29,781 nt of DNA, from positions 18,943 to 48,723 of the forward strand of contig DGAU01000016.1 in NCBI GenBank assembly GCA_002384055.1. The letters run 5' to 3'. Shown piece by piece: positions 8,001 through 15,979 of this stretch (position 1 is its first letter; every line of letters begins with the position of its first letter). The notes under the pieces are model-generated. The model saw only the letters and a program-made list of their open reading frames with translations, was not told the origin of the DNA and searched no databases. The stretch is from Flavobacteriaceae bacterium UBA4022 (GTDB lineage: Bacteria; Bacteroidota; Bacteroidia; Flavobacteriales; Flavobacteriaceae). The translations under genes were made by a program, and so were the position numbers.

Positions 8001-8897
8001 GTTGATGATTATACGCACCTTGTAGGTGGAACATGGGCCACTGACGATCACTCCAATGCGTTGGTTCGTGATCTGATGCACAACTATAAGATTAGAGAAA
8101 ACGATCTTCAAGGAAACCTGCGTCGCGAAAAGTTCACCATTTCGGTGGGGGATGAATTGCCAGCTGGTATTTTACAACTTGCGAAAGTTTATATCGCTAA
8201 GAAACGTAAGCTAAAAGTAGGTGATAAGATGGCAGGTCGTCACGGTAACAAAGGTATTGTTGCCCGAATTGTCCGTGAAGAAGATATGCCGTTCTTGGAA
8301 GATGGAACACCTGTGGATATTGTTTTGAATCCACTAGGGGTGCCTTCTCGTATGAACATTGGTCAGATTTATGAAACAGTTCTTGGTTGGGCTGGAGCAA
8401 AATTGGGTGAGAAGTATGCCACACCAATTTTTGATGGAGCAACCTTAGACCAAATCAATGAATTGACTGATAAAGCTGGAATTCCAAGATTTGGACACAC
8501 TTATCTTTACGATGGTGGAACAGGAAAACGTTTTGATCAACCAGCAACTGTTGGGGTGATTTATATGTTGAAACTGGGCCACATGGTGGATGATAAGATG
8601 CACTCTAGATCGATCGGTCCCTACTCTTTAATTACGCAACAGCCTTTAGGTGGTAAAGCACAATTTGGTGGTCAGCGTTTTGGAGAAATGGAAGTTTGGG
8701 CATTACAAGCCTACGGTGCGTCGAGTACCCTTAGAGAAATTTTGACTGTTAAATCTGATGATGTAGTGGGTCGTGCTAAAACGTACGAAGCCATTGTTAA
8801 GGGCGAAACGATGCCTGAACCAGGGCTGCCTGAGTCGTTCAATGTATTGATGCATGAACTCAAGGGATTAGGATTGGATATCAGATTAGAAGAATAG
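5085..8897 (+). CDS. rpoB: DNA-directed RNA polymerase subunit beta
   Basis: RpoB is the second-largest catalytic subunit of RNA polymerase. The protein is 1270 aa and complete. The rifampicin-binding cluster begins near residue 465 (FFGTNQLSQFMDQTNPL). Residues D476, H486 and S491 correspond to E. coli D516, H526 and S531 and have the sensitive wild-type identities. Downstream are RPIETPEG-type residues (LCPIETPEGPNIGL), the active-site region KVGDKMAGRHGNKG, and the C-terminal clamp GGKAQFGGQRFGEMEVWALQAYGA. It starts 135 bp after rplL and ends 69 bp before rpoC, with stem-loops in both gaps. Confidence 0.99.
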   Translation: MSATQTERLNFSSVQNKPDYPDFLDIQIKSFQDFFQLETKSEERGNEGLYNTFMENFPITDTRNQFVLEFLDYFVDPPRYSIQECIERGLTYSVPLKARLKLYCTDDEHEDFETIVQDVYLGTIPYMTPSGTFVINGAERVVVSQLHRSPGVFFGQSFHANGTKLYSARVIPFKGSWIEFATDINSVMYAYIDRKKKLPVTTLFRAIGFERDKDILEIFDLAEEVKATKTGLKKYLGRKLAARVLKTWHEDFVDEDTGEVVSIERNEIIFDRDTVLEKEHLEEILDSGSKTILLHKEDNLQADYAIIHNTLQKDPTNSEKEAVEHIYRQLRNAEPPDEETARGIIHKLFFSDQRYNLGEVGRYRMNKKLGLDIPMDKQVLTKEDIITIVKFLIQLINSKAEIDDIDHLSNRRVRTVGEQLSQQFGVGLARMARTIRERMNVRDNEVFTPIDLINAKTLSSVINSFFGTNQLSQFMDQTNPLAEITHKRRLSALGPGGLSRERAGFEVRDVHYTHYGRLCPIETPEGPNIGLISSLSVYAKVNSLGFIETPYRKVEQGKVDLKSTPIYLSAEEEEDKLIAQANIPLKKDGTIDTDRVIARMEGDFPVVDPKQVNYTDVAPNQISSISASLIPFLEHDDANRALMGSNMMRQAVPLLRAEAPIVGTGLERQVASDSRVLINAEGNGVIEYVDAQRITIKYDRTEEERMVSFDSDEKTYELIKFRKTNQSTSINLKPIVRKGDRVVKGQVLCQGYATEKGELALGRNMKVAFMPWKGYNFEDAIVISEKVVRDDIFTSIHIDEYALDVRDTKLGNEELTNDIPNVSEEATKDLDENGMIRIGSEVKPGDILIGKITPKGESDPTPEEKLLRAIFGDKAGDVKDASLKASPSLNGVVIEKKLFSRAVKDKRKRAQDKEDIADLEVKYEAKFQELKDVLVEKLFAIVSGKTAQGVANDLGEIVFPKGKKYTLKMLSGVDDYTHLVGGTWATDDHSNALVRDLMHNYKIRENDLQGNLRREKFTISVGDELPAGILQLAKVYIAKKRKLKVGDKMAGRHGNKGIVARIVREEDMPFLEDGTPVDIVLNPLGVPSRMNIGQIYETVLGWAGAKLGEKYATPIFDGATLDQINELTDKAGIPRFGHTYLYDGGTGKRFDQPATVGVIYMLKLGHMVDDKMHSRSIGPYSLITQQPLGGKAQFGGQRFGEMEVWALQAYGASSTLREILTVKSDDVVGRAKTYEAIVKGETMPEPGLPESFNVLMHELKGLGLDIRLEE

Positions 8898-8905
8898 GTG
8901 ATAGG

Positions 8906-8922
8906 CCCCGCCCTGCGCGGGG
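8906..8922 (+). promoter_or_regulatory. GC-rich hairpin, first of two in the rpoB-rpoC spacer
   Basis: CCCCGC (8906-8911) pairs with GCGGGG (8917-8922) around a 5-nt loop. It is strikingly GC-rich against AT-rich surroundings and begins 8 nt after the rpoB stop codon. There is no U-run after it, so it is more likely a mRNA stability or processing element than a terminator. Confidence 0.6.
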
Positions 8923-8937
8923 TGAGCCGTTTACATG

Positions 8938-8954
8938 GAGTTTGTTACAAACTC
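8938..8954 (+). promoter_or_regulatory. Second hairpin in the rpoB-rpoC spacer
   Basis: GAGTTTG (8938-8944) and CAAACTC (8948-8954) form a perfect 7-bp stem with loop TTA, ending 12 nt before the rpoC start. Its closeness to the start means it could influence rpoC translation initiation. It could equally be the 3' part of a processing site together with the GC-rich hairpin just upstream. Confidence 0.55.
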
Positions 8955-8966
8955 ATTTAAAAACAA

Positions 8967-11900
8967 ATGAATATTTTCAGCAATATGTCAAGAGATAAAG
9001 AAAACACAGTACCGAGATTTAATAAAATTTCTATTGGTTTGGCGTCACCAGAATCTATTCTGGCCGAATCACGTGGTGAAGTTCTTAAGCCAGAAACGAT
9101 TAACTATCGTACGCACAAACCTGAGCGTGATGGATTGTTTTGTGAGCGTATTTTTGGTCCTGTAAAGGATTACGAATGTGCTTGTGGTAAGTATAAGAGA
9201 ATACGATACAAAGGCATTGTTTGTGATCGATGTGGTGTAGAAGTTACCGAGAAAAAAGTCCGTCGCGATCGTGTCGGTCATATTAATTTGGTCGTTCCTG
9301 TAGCACACATATGGTATTTCAGATCATTACCAAACAAAATAGGATACGTTTTGGGCTTACCGTCCAAAAAGCTCGATATGATTATTTATTACGAGCGTTA
9401 TGTAGTGATCCAGCCAGGTATTGCTAATAATGAAGAAGGTGAGCCGGTACAAAAAATGGATTTCTTGACCGAAGAGGAGTACCTTAATATTTTGGACACC
9501 TTGCCGCAAGAGAATATGTACTTAGATGATTCAGACCCGAATAAGTTCATTGCAAAAATGGGTGCCGAGTGTCTCGAACAGCTCTTGAGCCGTGTTGATT
9601 TAGATCAACTTTCTTTTGACTTACGCCACAAGGCCAATAATGAGACTTCTAAGCAACGCAAAACTGAATCGCTTAAGCGTCTTCAAGTTGTAGAGTCTTT
9701 CCGTGATGCAGCGCTCAACAGAGAGAACCGTCCAGAATGGATGATCATGAAGGTTGTGCCCGTAATTCCACCAGAATTGCGTCCATTAGTGCCGTTAGAT
9801 GGAGGTCGTTTTGCGACATCAGATCTCAATGATTTGTACCGACGTGTCATTATCCGTAACAACCGTCTGAAACGTTTGATGGAAATCAAAGCGCCAGAAG
9901 TTATTTTGCGTAACGAAAAGCGGATGCTTCAAGAATCCGTGGATTCATTGTTTGACAATACGCGTAAAGCTTCTGCGGTGAAGACCGATAGTAACCGACC
10001 GTTAAAATCTCTTTCCGATTCATTAAAAGGAAAACAAGGTCGTTTCCGTCAGAACTTGTTAGGAAAACGTGTGGATTATTCTGCTCGTTCGGTTATTGTT
10101 GTGGGACCAGAATTGAAGTTATTCGAATGTGGTTTGCCAAAGAACATGGCTGCTGAATTGTACAAGCCTTTCGTGATCCGTAAGTTGATCGAGCGTGGTA
10201 TTGTAAAAACGGTAAAATCAGCGAAGAAAATTATCGATAAAAAGGAGCCAGTCGTTTGGGATATTTTAGAAAATGTCCTTAAAGGCCATCCTGTATTATT
10301 GAATCGTGCCCCTACCTTGCACCGTCTAGGTATCCAGGCATTTCAACCAAAATTGATTGAAGGTAAGGCGATCCAATTGCACCCATTAGTATGTACCGCG
10401 TTCAACGCGGATTTCGATGGGGATCAAATGGCCGTTCACTTGCCATTAGGCCCAGAAGCCATTCTTGAATCGCAGCTATTAATGCTCGCGTCTCATAATA
10501 TCTTGAATCCTGCTAATGGTGCGCCAGTAGCAGTGCCTTCTCAGGATATGGTGCTTGGGTTATATTATATGACCAAATTGCGTAAATCCACAGCGGAACT
10601 GAAAGTCGTTGGTGAAGGATTGACGTTTTATTCTCCAGAAGAGGTGTTCATCGCCTACAACGAAGGATGTGCAGATCTAAACGCAGAAATTAGAGTGCGT
10701 ACCATGGATCTGAACCAAGAGAATGAATTGGTCCAGAAGATTATCACTACTACGGTAGGGCGTGTTATTTTTAATCAGGCTGTTCCGGAAGCAGCAGGTT
10801 ACATCAACGAAGTTTTAACGAAGAAGTCTCTAAGAGATATCATCGGTGGGATTTTGAATGCGACCTCAGTTCCAGAAACTGCTGCCTTTTTGGATGAGAT
10901 CAAAACCTTGGGTTATAAGTACTCTTTCGAAGGTGGATTGTCGTTTAGTTTAGGTGATATTATCATTCCTGCTGAAAAGCAAAGTATGATTGATGCCGCT
11001 AATGAACAAGTGGACAATATTATCATGAATTATAACATGGGATTGATCACCAACAACGAGCGATACAATCAAGTTATTGATATTTGGACGGCCACGAATG
11101 CCGAACTAACCGAATTGTCTATGAAACGTATCCGTGAGGACCAACAAGGGTTCAACTCGGTTTATATGATGCTTGATTCTGGAGCGCGTGGATCTAAAGA
11201 ACAGATCCGTCAGTTAACCGGGATGCGTGGTTTGATGGCTAAACCTAAAAAGTCAAATTCAGGTGGCGGTGAAATTATTGAAAACCCGATCCTTTCTAAC
11301 TTTAAAGAAGGACTCTCAATTTTGGAGTACTTTATCTCAACGCACGGAGCACGTAAAGGACTTGCCGATACCGCACTTAAGACAGCGGATGCGGGTTATT
11401 TAACCCGTCGTTTGGTGGATGTGTCTCAAGATGTGATCATCAATTCTGAGGACTGTGGTACCCTGCGTGGTATTGATGTAAGTCCATTGAAAAAGAATGA
11501 AGAAGTGGTAGAATCTTTGGCCGAAAGGATCAAAGGTAGAACATCACTCAATGATGTATACAATCCATTAACTTCTGAATTGTTTGTTGGCGCTGGTGGA
11601 CACATTACCGATGCGATTGCTAACAAGATAGAAGCGTCTCCATTAGAATCTGTTGAGGTGCGTTCTGCCTTGACTTGTGAGGCTAAAAAAGGAATCTGTG
11701 CTCAATGTTATGGCCGTAACCTAGCGACCAACAAAATGGTACAGCGCGGAGAAGCTGTTGGTGTTGTGGCTGCCCAATCTATTGGAGAGCCAGGAACACA
11801 GTTGACCTTGCGTACCTTCCACGTAGGTGGTATTGCTGGTAACATTTCAGAGGAAAATAAATTAACGGTTAAGTTTGACGGTCGTGTTGATATCGAAGAC

Positions 11901-13283
11901 TTAAAAACTGTTAAGGGCGAGGATAGCCAAGGAAATGCCATTGATATTGTCATTTCTCGAACTTCGGAAGCCAAATTGGTTGATGACAAATCAGGAATCA
12001 CCTTGAGTATTAATAACATCCCTTATGGATCGACATTATTGGTGAAGAATGGTCAGAAACTGAAAAAAGGTGACGTAGTTTGTCAATGGGATCCATATAA
12101 CGGAGTCATTATCTCTGAATTTGCAGGGAAAATCAAGTTTGAGAATATCGAACAAGGGGTGACCTTCCAAGTGGAAATTGATGAACAAACAGGTTTTCAA
12201 GAAAAAGTAATTTCTGAATCACGTGATAAGAAAAAAATCCCAACACTCCATATTTTAGATGGTAAGGGCAATGTGATTCGTTCTTATAACTTACCGGTTG
12301 GTGCCCACTTGATGGTGGACGATACCGAGAAGATTAAGGTCGGAAAGATTTTAGTAAAAATTCCAAGAAAATCAGCGAAGTCTGGTGATATTACCGGAGG
12401 TTTACCACGTGTGACAGAATTATTTGAAGCGCGTAATCCATCGAATCCTGCAGTAGTTAGTGAGATTGATGGGGTGGTTTCTTTTGGAAAAATAAAACGA
12501 GGTAACCGCGAAATTATCGTTGAATCCAAAATTGGTGAGTTGAGACGTTATTTAGTCAAATTGTCGAATCAAATTTTGGTTCAAGAAAATGATTATGTGC
12601 GTGCAGGAATGCCACTTTCGGATGGGTCTATTACCCCTGCAGATATCCTTAAAATTAAAGGGCCATCGGCAGTACAACAATATTTGGTGAACGAGGTGCA
12701 AGAAGTATACCGTCTCCAAGGCGTAAAAATCAACGACAAACACTTTGAGGTCGTCGTGCGTCAAATGATGCGTAAAGTGCGTCTTGTTGATCCGGGAGAC
12801 ACTATGTTCTTAGAAGACCAATTGGCACATACCTATGACTTTATCGATGAAAATGATAAAATCTATGGAATGAAAGTTGTCACTAATGCGGGCGATTCGC
12901 AAGCGTTGAAAGAAGGACAAATTATTTCATCGCGTCAGTTGCGTGATGAAAACTCCTTGTTGCGACGTGAGGATAACGCTTTAGTTGAGGCACGCGATGC
13001 GGTTGCGGCTACAGCGACACCAATTCTTCAGGGGATTACAAGAGCATCATTACAAACTAAGTCATTCATTTCTGCAGCTTCGTTCCAAGAAACAACCAAA
13101 GTCCTTAATGAGGCGGCGGTTGCTGGAAAAGTTGACGGGCTTGAAGGTCTTAAAGAAAATGTGATTGTGGGCCATAGGATACCAGCAGGTACGGGAATGC
13201 GCCGCTACGAGACCCTGATTGTCGGTTCAAAGGAAGAGCTTGAAGCGCTGACTAAGCCGAAAGAGGAAGTCAATTATAACTAA
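8967..13283 (+). CDS. rpoC: DNA-directed RNA polymerase subunit beta'
   Basis: RpoC is the largest RNA polymerase subunit. The catalytic NADFDGDQ is at residues 480-487, with Mg-binding Asp482, Asp484 and Asp486. The N-terminal zinc site is C71, C73, C86, C89, and the second zinc site is C830, C904, C911, C914. The protein is 1438 aa if it starts at 8967, which has an A-rich leader. An in-frame ATG at 8985 (MSRDKENTVPRFNKISIGLA) aligns better with the usual family N-terminus and would remove six residues. It is the last gene of the operon, followed within 5 bp by a strong terminator. Confidence 0.99.
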   Translation: MNIFSNMSRDKENTVPRFNKISIGLASPESILAESRGEVLKPETINYRTHKPERDGLFCERIFGPVKDYECACGKYKRIRYKGIVCDRCGVEVTEKKVRRDRVGHINLVVPVAHIWYFRSLPNKIGYVLGLPSKKLDMIIYYERYVVIQPGIANNEEGEPVQKMDFLTEEEYLNILDTLPQENMYLDDSDPNKFIAKMGAECLEQLLSRVDLDQLSFDLRHKANNETSKQRKTESLKRLQVVESFRDAALNRENRPEWMIMKVVPVIPPELRPLVPLDGGRFATSDLNDLYRRVIIRNNRLKRLMEIKAPEVILRNEKRMLQESVDSLFDNTRKASAVKTDSNRPLKSLSDSLKGKQGRFRQNLLGKRVDYSARSVIVVGPELKLFECGLPKNMAAELYKPFVIRKLIERGIVKTVKSAKKIIDKKEPVVWDILENVLKGHPVLLNRAPTLHRLGIQAFQPKLIEGKAIQLHPLVCTAFNADFDGDQMAVHLPLGPEAILESQLLMLASHNILNPANGAPVAVPSQDMVLGLYYMTKLRKSTAELKVVGEGLTFYSPEEVFIAYNEGCADLNAEIRVRTMDLNQENELVQKIITTTVGRVIFNQAVPEAAGYINEVLTKKSLRDIIGGILNATSVPETAAFLDEIKTLGYKYSFEGGLSFSLGDIIIPAEKQSMIDAANEQVDNIIMNYNMGLITNNERYNQVIDIWTATNAELTELSMKRIREDQQGFNSVYMMLDSGARGSKEQIRQLTGMRGLMAKPKKSNSGGGEIIENPILSNFKEGLSILEYFISTHGARKGLADTALKTADAGYLTRRLVDVSQDVIINSEDCGTLRGIDVSPLKKNEEVVESLAERIKGRTSLNDVYNPLTSELFVGAGGHITDAIANKIEASPLESVEVRSALTCEAKKGICAQCYGRNLATNKMVQRGEAVGVVAAQSIGEPGTQLTLRTFHVGGIAGNISEENKLTVKFDGRVDIEDLKTVKGEDSQGNAIDIVISRTSEAKLVDDKSGITLSINNIPYGSTLLVKNGQKLKKGDVVCQWDPYNGVIISEFAGKIKFENIEQGVTFQVEIDEQTGFQEKVISESRDKKKIPTLHILDGKGNVIRSYNLPVGAHLMVDDTEKIKVGKILVKIPRKSAKSGDITGGLPRVTELFEARNPSNPAVVSEIDGVVSFGKIKRGNREIIVESKIGELRRYLVKLSNQILVQENDYVRAGMPLSDGSITPADILKIKGPSAVQQYLVNEVQEVYRLQGVKINDKHFEVVVRQMMRKVRLVDPGDTMFLEDQLAHTYDFIDENDKIYGMKVVTNAGDSQALKEGQIISSRQLRDENSLLRREDNALVEARDAVAATATPILQGITRASLQTKSFISAASFQETTKVLNEAAVAGKVDGLEGLKENVIVGHRIPAGTGMRRYETLIVGSKEELEALTKPKEEVNYN

Positions 13284-13288
13284 ATTCA

Positions 13289-13325
13289 ATAAAACTTGCG
13301 CTCCACATTGGAGCGCAAGTTTTAT
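13289..13325 (+). terminator. Terminator closing the rpoBC operon
   Basis: The arms 13291-13305 and 13309-13323 pair perfectly over 15 bp around the 3-nt loop CAT. Two further A-T/T-A pairs (13289-13290/13324-13325) extend this to 17 bp. A's precede the stem and TTTT ends it. It begins 6 nt after the rpoC stop codon and is the strongest stem-loop in the window. It also covers the extended reading frame ahead of the next gene, which rules out an early start there. Confidence 0.9.
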
Positions 13326-13340
13326 AATACCATCCCGATT

Positions 13341-13655
13341 ATGTCAGAACAGAAAAAAACAAAAACTGGTCAAATCAACATTGAGCTTGAAGAATCAGTA
13401 GCGCAAGGAATTTATAGTAATTTGGCGATCATCAACCACAGTCAATCGGAGTTCGTATTGGACTTTATCTCGGTGATGCCTGGAGTGCCTAAAAGTAAAG
13501 TAAAGTCTAGAATTATTCTAACGCCTCAGCACGCCAAAAGATTCCTCAAAGCCGTTCAGGATAATATCCAACGATTTGAAGCCGCCAATGGCGAAATCAA
13601 AGATTACCACCAAGCCCCAATGCCCATCAACTTTGGCCCTACAGGGGAGGCATAA
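13341..13655 (+). CDS. DUF3467 family protein
   Basis: Small cytosolic protein of 104 aa that resembles the DUF3467 family, which commonly follows rpoC in Flavobacteriia. No function is assigned. The sequence shows a beta-rich core (GQINIELEESVAQGIYSNLAIINHS...EFVLDFISVMPG) and a C-terminal helical part (TPQHAKRFLKAVQDNIQRFEAANG). The frame is open from further upstream, but those codons lie in the rpoC terminator, so I place the start at ATG 13341 (MSEQKKTKTG). It converges on prfC with only 3 bp between the stop codons. A promoter of its own is not obvious, so it may depend on read-through from rpoC. Confidence 0.9.
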   Translation: MSEQKKTKTGQINIELEESVAQGIYSNLAIINHSQSEFVLDFISVMPGVPKSKVKSRIILTPQHAKRFLKAVQDNIQRFEAANGEIKDYHQAPMPINFGPTGEA

Positions 13656-13658
13656 TGC

Positions 13659-15263
13659 TTAAGCTTTTGCCGCTGGTTCAAATTCACTGACGGAGTGGAA
13701 CAAAATGCTTGGAAATTTTTGCTGTGTCATTTGCAGCGTGAATGACGAGTCTGCAAAGAAGACGTCTCGTCCCGATTTATCTTTCGCGAGAAACCTGGCT
13801 TTGACCCGACGGAATTCTTTGTATTCTTCGCTTTTTGGATCTTTTGGCTCGATCCAACAGGCCTTATAGACACTAAGACTTTCGTATGAACATCGCGCGC
13901 TATATTCATGTTCTAAGCGGTATTGGATGACCTCAAATTGAAGAGCTCCTACAGTTCCAATGACTTTACGTCCGTTAAGATCCAAGGTAAAGAGCTGCGC
14001 TACACCTTCATCCATAAGCTGGTCGATCCCTTTTTCGAGCTGCTTGCTCTTCATAGGGTCCGCATTGTTGATAAATTTAAAGTGTTCTGGAGAAAAACTT
14101 GGAATACCCTTGTATTCCATTAATTCTCCTTCGGTAAGTGTGTCACCAATTTTAAAGCTACCGGTATCGTGTAGGCCGACGATATCACCGGGATAACTGA
14201 TATCGACAATTTCTTTTTTCTCGGCAAAAAAGGCATTTGGGCTTGAAAATTTCATTTTTTTCTTAGAGCGGACATGCCAATAGGCCTTGTTGCGCTCAAA
14301 AGTTCCGGATACGATTTTTACAAAAGCCAAACGATCCCGGTGCTTGGGATCCATATTGGCATGTATTTTAAAGACAAAACCTGAGAATTCCTTTTCTTGA
14401 GGATTTACCAGTCTTGAGGAGCTTTCCTTTGGTTTTGGTTGCGGGGCAATGGTAATAAAGGCGTCTAGTAATTCGCGTACACCAAAATTATTTAATGCAG
14501 AACCAAAAAAGACAGGATGAAGTGCGCTTTGTAAGTAAGCATCACGATCAAACTCGGGGTATATTTCTTGAACCAGTTCTACTTCTTCTCTAAGTTTATC
14601 AGCTGCTTTCGTGCCCACTAACTCAGCCAATTGCGTTGAAGATAAATCTTCAATTTCGATGGTCTCTTCAATGTTCTTACGGCTGTCTCCACTGAACAGA
14701 TTGATGTTGCGTTCCCATAAATTATAGATTCCTTTGAAATCGTAGCCCATACCAATAGGGAAGGAGAGTGGCGTAACTTTTAACAATAGCTTTTGCTCTA
14801 TTTCGTCCAATAGGTCAAAGGCGTCTTTGCCTTCGCGGTCCAATTTATTGATGAACACGATGACTGGTATCTGGCGCATGCGGCAGACTTCAACTAATTT
14901 TTCTGTTTGTTCTTCCACCCCTTTAGCGACATCAATCACCACAATTACTGAGTCAACGGCGGTAAGGGTGCGGTAGGTATCTTCTGCAAAATCCTTATGT
15001 CCCGGTGTATCCAGGATATTTATTTTTAATGCTTTGTATTCAAAAGCCAAAACAGAAGTGGCCACAGAAATCCCCCTCTGGCGCTCAATTTCCATAAAAT
15101 CACTGGTCGCGCCTTTTTTAATTTTGTTGCTCTTTACGGCACCTGCCTCTTGAATGGCTCCTCCAAATAGAAGGAGTTTTTCGGTAAGCGTCGTTTTGCC
15201 CGCGTCTGGATGCGAAATGATGCCAAAGGTCTTTCGTCTTTTTATTTCTGAGGATAGTGACAT
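13659..15263 (-). CDS. prfC: Peptide chain release factor 3 (RF3)
   Basis: RF3 is the GTPase that recycles RF1/RF2 from the ribosome after peptide release. The 534 aa match bacterial RF3. GTPase motifs are SHPDAGKTT (17-25), RGISV (63-67), DTPGHKDF (85-92) and NKLD (139-142). Domain II lies at about 280-390, and the RF3-specific C-terminal domain carries VGALQFEVIQYRLEHEY. It starts at MSLSSEIKRRKTFGII, 15 nt downstream of a TATCTTTG promoter element. It converges with the DUF3467 gene without an intervening terminator. Confidence 0.97.
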   Translation of the reverse strand: MSLSSEIKRRKTFGIISHPDAGKTTLTEKLLLFGGAIQEAGAVKSNKIKKGATSDFMEIERQRGISVATSVLAFEYKALKINILDTPGHKDFAEDTYRTLTAVDSVIVVIDVAKGVEEQTEKLVEVCRMRQIPVIVFINKLDREGKDAFDLLDEIEQKLLLKVTPLSFPIGMGYDFKGIYNLWERNINLFSGDSRKNIEETIEIEDLSSTQLAELVGTKAADKLREEVELVQEIYPEFDRDAYLQSALHPVFFGSALNNFGVRELLDAFITIAPQPKPKESSSRLVNPQEKEFSGFVFKIHANMDPKHRDRLAFVKIVSGTFERNKAYWHVRSKKKMKFSSPNAFFAEKKEIVDISYPGDIVGLHDTGSFKIGDTLTEGELMEYKGIPSFSPEHFKFINNADPMKSKQLEKGIDQLMDEGVAQLFTLDLNGRKVIGTVGALQFEVIQYRLEHEYSARCSYESLSVYKACWIEPKDPKSEEYKEFRRVKARFLAKDKSGRDVFFADSSFTLQMTQQKFPSILFHSVSEFEPAAKA

Positions 15264-15277
15264 GAAGCTAATTTTAG

Positions 15278-15285
15278 CAAAGATA
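15278..15285 (-). promoter_or_regulatory. prfC: -7 element of the prfC promoter
   Basis: On the minus strand this reads TATCTTTG, a perfect TAnnTTTG match, ending 14 nt before the prfC start codon. That predicts a very short leader. No clear -33 TTTG stands at the usual 17-23 nt upstream distance, so the promoter may be moderate in strength. Confidence 0.55.
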
Positions 15286-15446
15286 CGTCTTGAGCGAAAA
15301 TTGGTGAAGAAAATAGTGTAGAGAAAACATCCTTTTTTTCTTACACAAATATTGGTTTTTTACGGATCCATTTATCTGTGATACAATCGCTTATGAATAT
15401 TACTATAATAGTATATCCTACATATTTTGTTTATTTTTCCGAAAGG

Positions 15447-15897
15447 CTGTATTTGGTCGTTTAAAAGAAACGTTTCCTTTTATCGACTCAGAGAATCGCC
15501 TGTACTTTTCTACAGATGGTCTTGCTGGAATGGGAGGTTTGGACGTTTATTCTGTTGCCCTGGAGGAAAATCCTACTGTGACCGCTACAATATCCGCCCT
15601 GATGCTGCGATAGAATTACAAAAAATATTGATCCAGCTGCAGGAAATTCCAGAAATTAACATGCACATTGAATCGCACACTGACAGTAGAGGTGAGGACG
15701 CATATAACCTTGCGCTTTCTGATAAACGGGCTGCAGCGACCATGGCTTGGTTTATTGATAAGGGTATTGCCAAGGAGCGTTTAAGCGCGAAAGGCTATGG
15801 CGAGGAACAACTGGTTAATGAATGTAGTAACGGCGTGAAATGCACTGAAAAAGAGCATCTGCTCAATCGTCGATCCATGTTTATCAGATCGAATTAG
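15447..15897 (+). pseudogene. Decayed OmpA-family protein with PD40 repeat
   Basis: Two pieces of one protein family sit side by side in different frames. From about 15473, one frame encodes FPFIDSENRLYFSTDGLAGM followed by GGLDVYSVALEE. This is the PD40 beta-propeller motif of flavobacterial OmpA-like proteins, and that frame stops at 15609-15611. From about 15586, another frame encodes YNIRPDAAIELQKI, HTDSRGEDAYNLALSDKRA and CSNGVKCTEKEHLLNRRS, a nearly complete OmpA peptidoglycan-binding domain ending at the TAG at 15895. Normally a long segment, roughly 200 residues from memory of the family, separates these parts. The signal peptide and N-terminal half are also missing. I read this as a 5'-truncated, internally deleted remnant. 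A reading frame starting at ATG 15427 spans 156 codons but is a hybrid of the wrong and right frames. Confidence 0.8.
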
Positions 15898-15902
15898 ACC
15901 TC

Positions 15903-15938
15903 AAAAAATGCCTGTAGATTTCTACAGGCATTTTTTTT
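15903..15938 (+). terminator. Terminator after the OmpA pseudogene
   Basis: TGCCTGTAG (15909-15917) pairs with CTACAGGCA (15922-15930) around the loop ATTT. Six A's precede it (15903-15908) and eight T's follow it (15931-15938). The flanking A/T runs make it a good terminator in either direction. It begins 5 nt after the pseudogene stop, so the old gene's terminator has survived its decay. It also insulates idi. Confidence 0.88.
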
Positions 15939-15964
15939 GTATTTAAGCCCATTTACTACCTTTG
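15936..15964 (+). promoter_or_regulatory. idi: Bacteroidota-type promoter for idi
   Basis: A -33 TTTG at 15936-15939 and a -7 TACCTTTG at 15957-15964 are 17 nt apart, within the known 17-23 nt range. The -33 box shares bases with the T-run of the preceding terminator. Transcription should begin near 15970, which excludes a TTG at 15962 as the translational start of idi. Confidence 0.65.
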
Positions 15965-15979
15965 GAAAAAAACCAGCTG

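Noticed and set aside
13923..14196. Two + strand frames of 66 and 78 codons opposite prfC
   Set aside because: They lie antisense inside a well-conserved RF3 gene, have no promoter or start context, and show no recognisable protein.
15962..15979. TTG at 15962 as an upstream start for idi
   Set aside because: It overlaps the -7 element TACCTTTG (15957-15964), and the family N-terminus matches the ATGs at 15980/15983.
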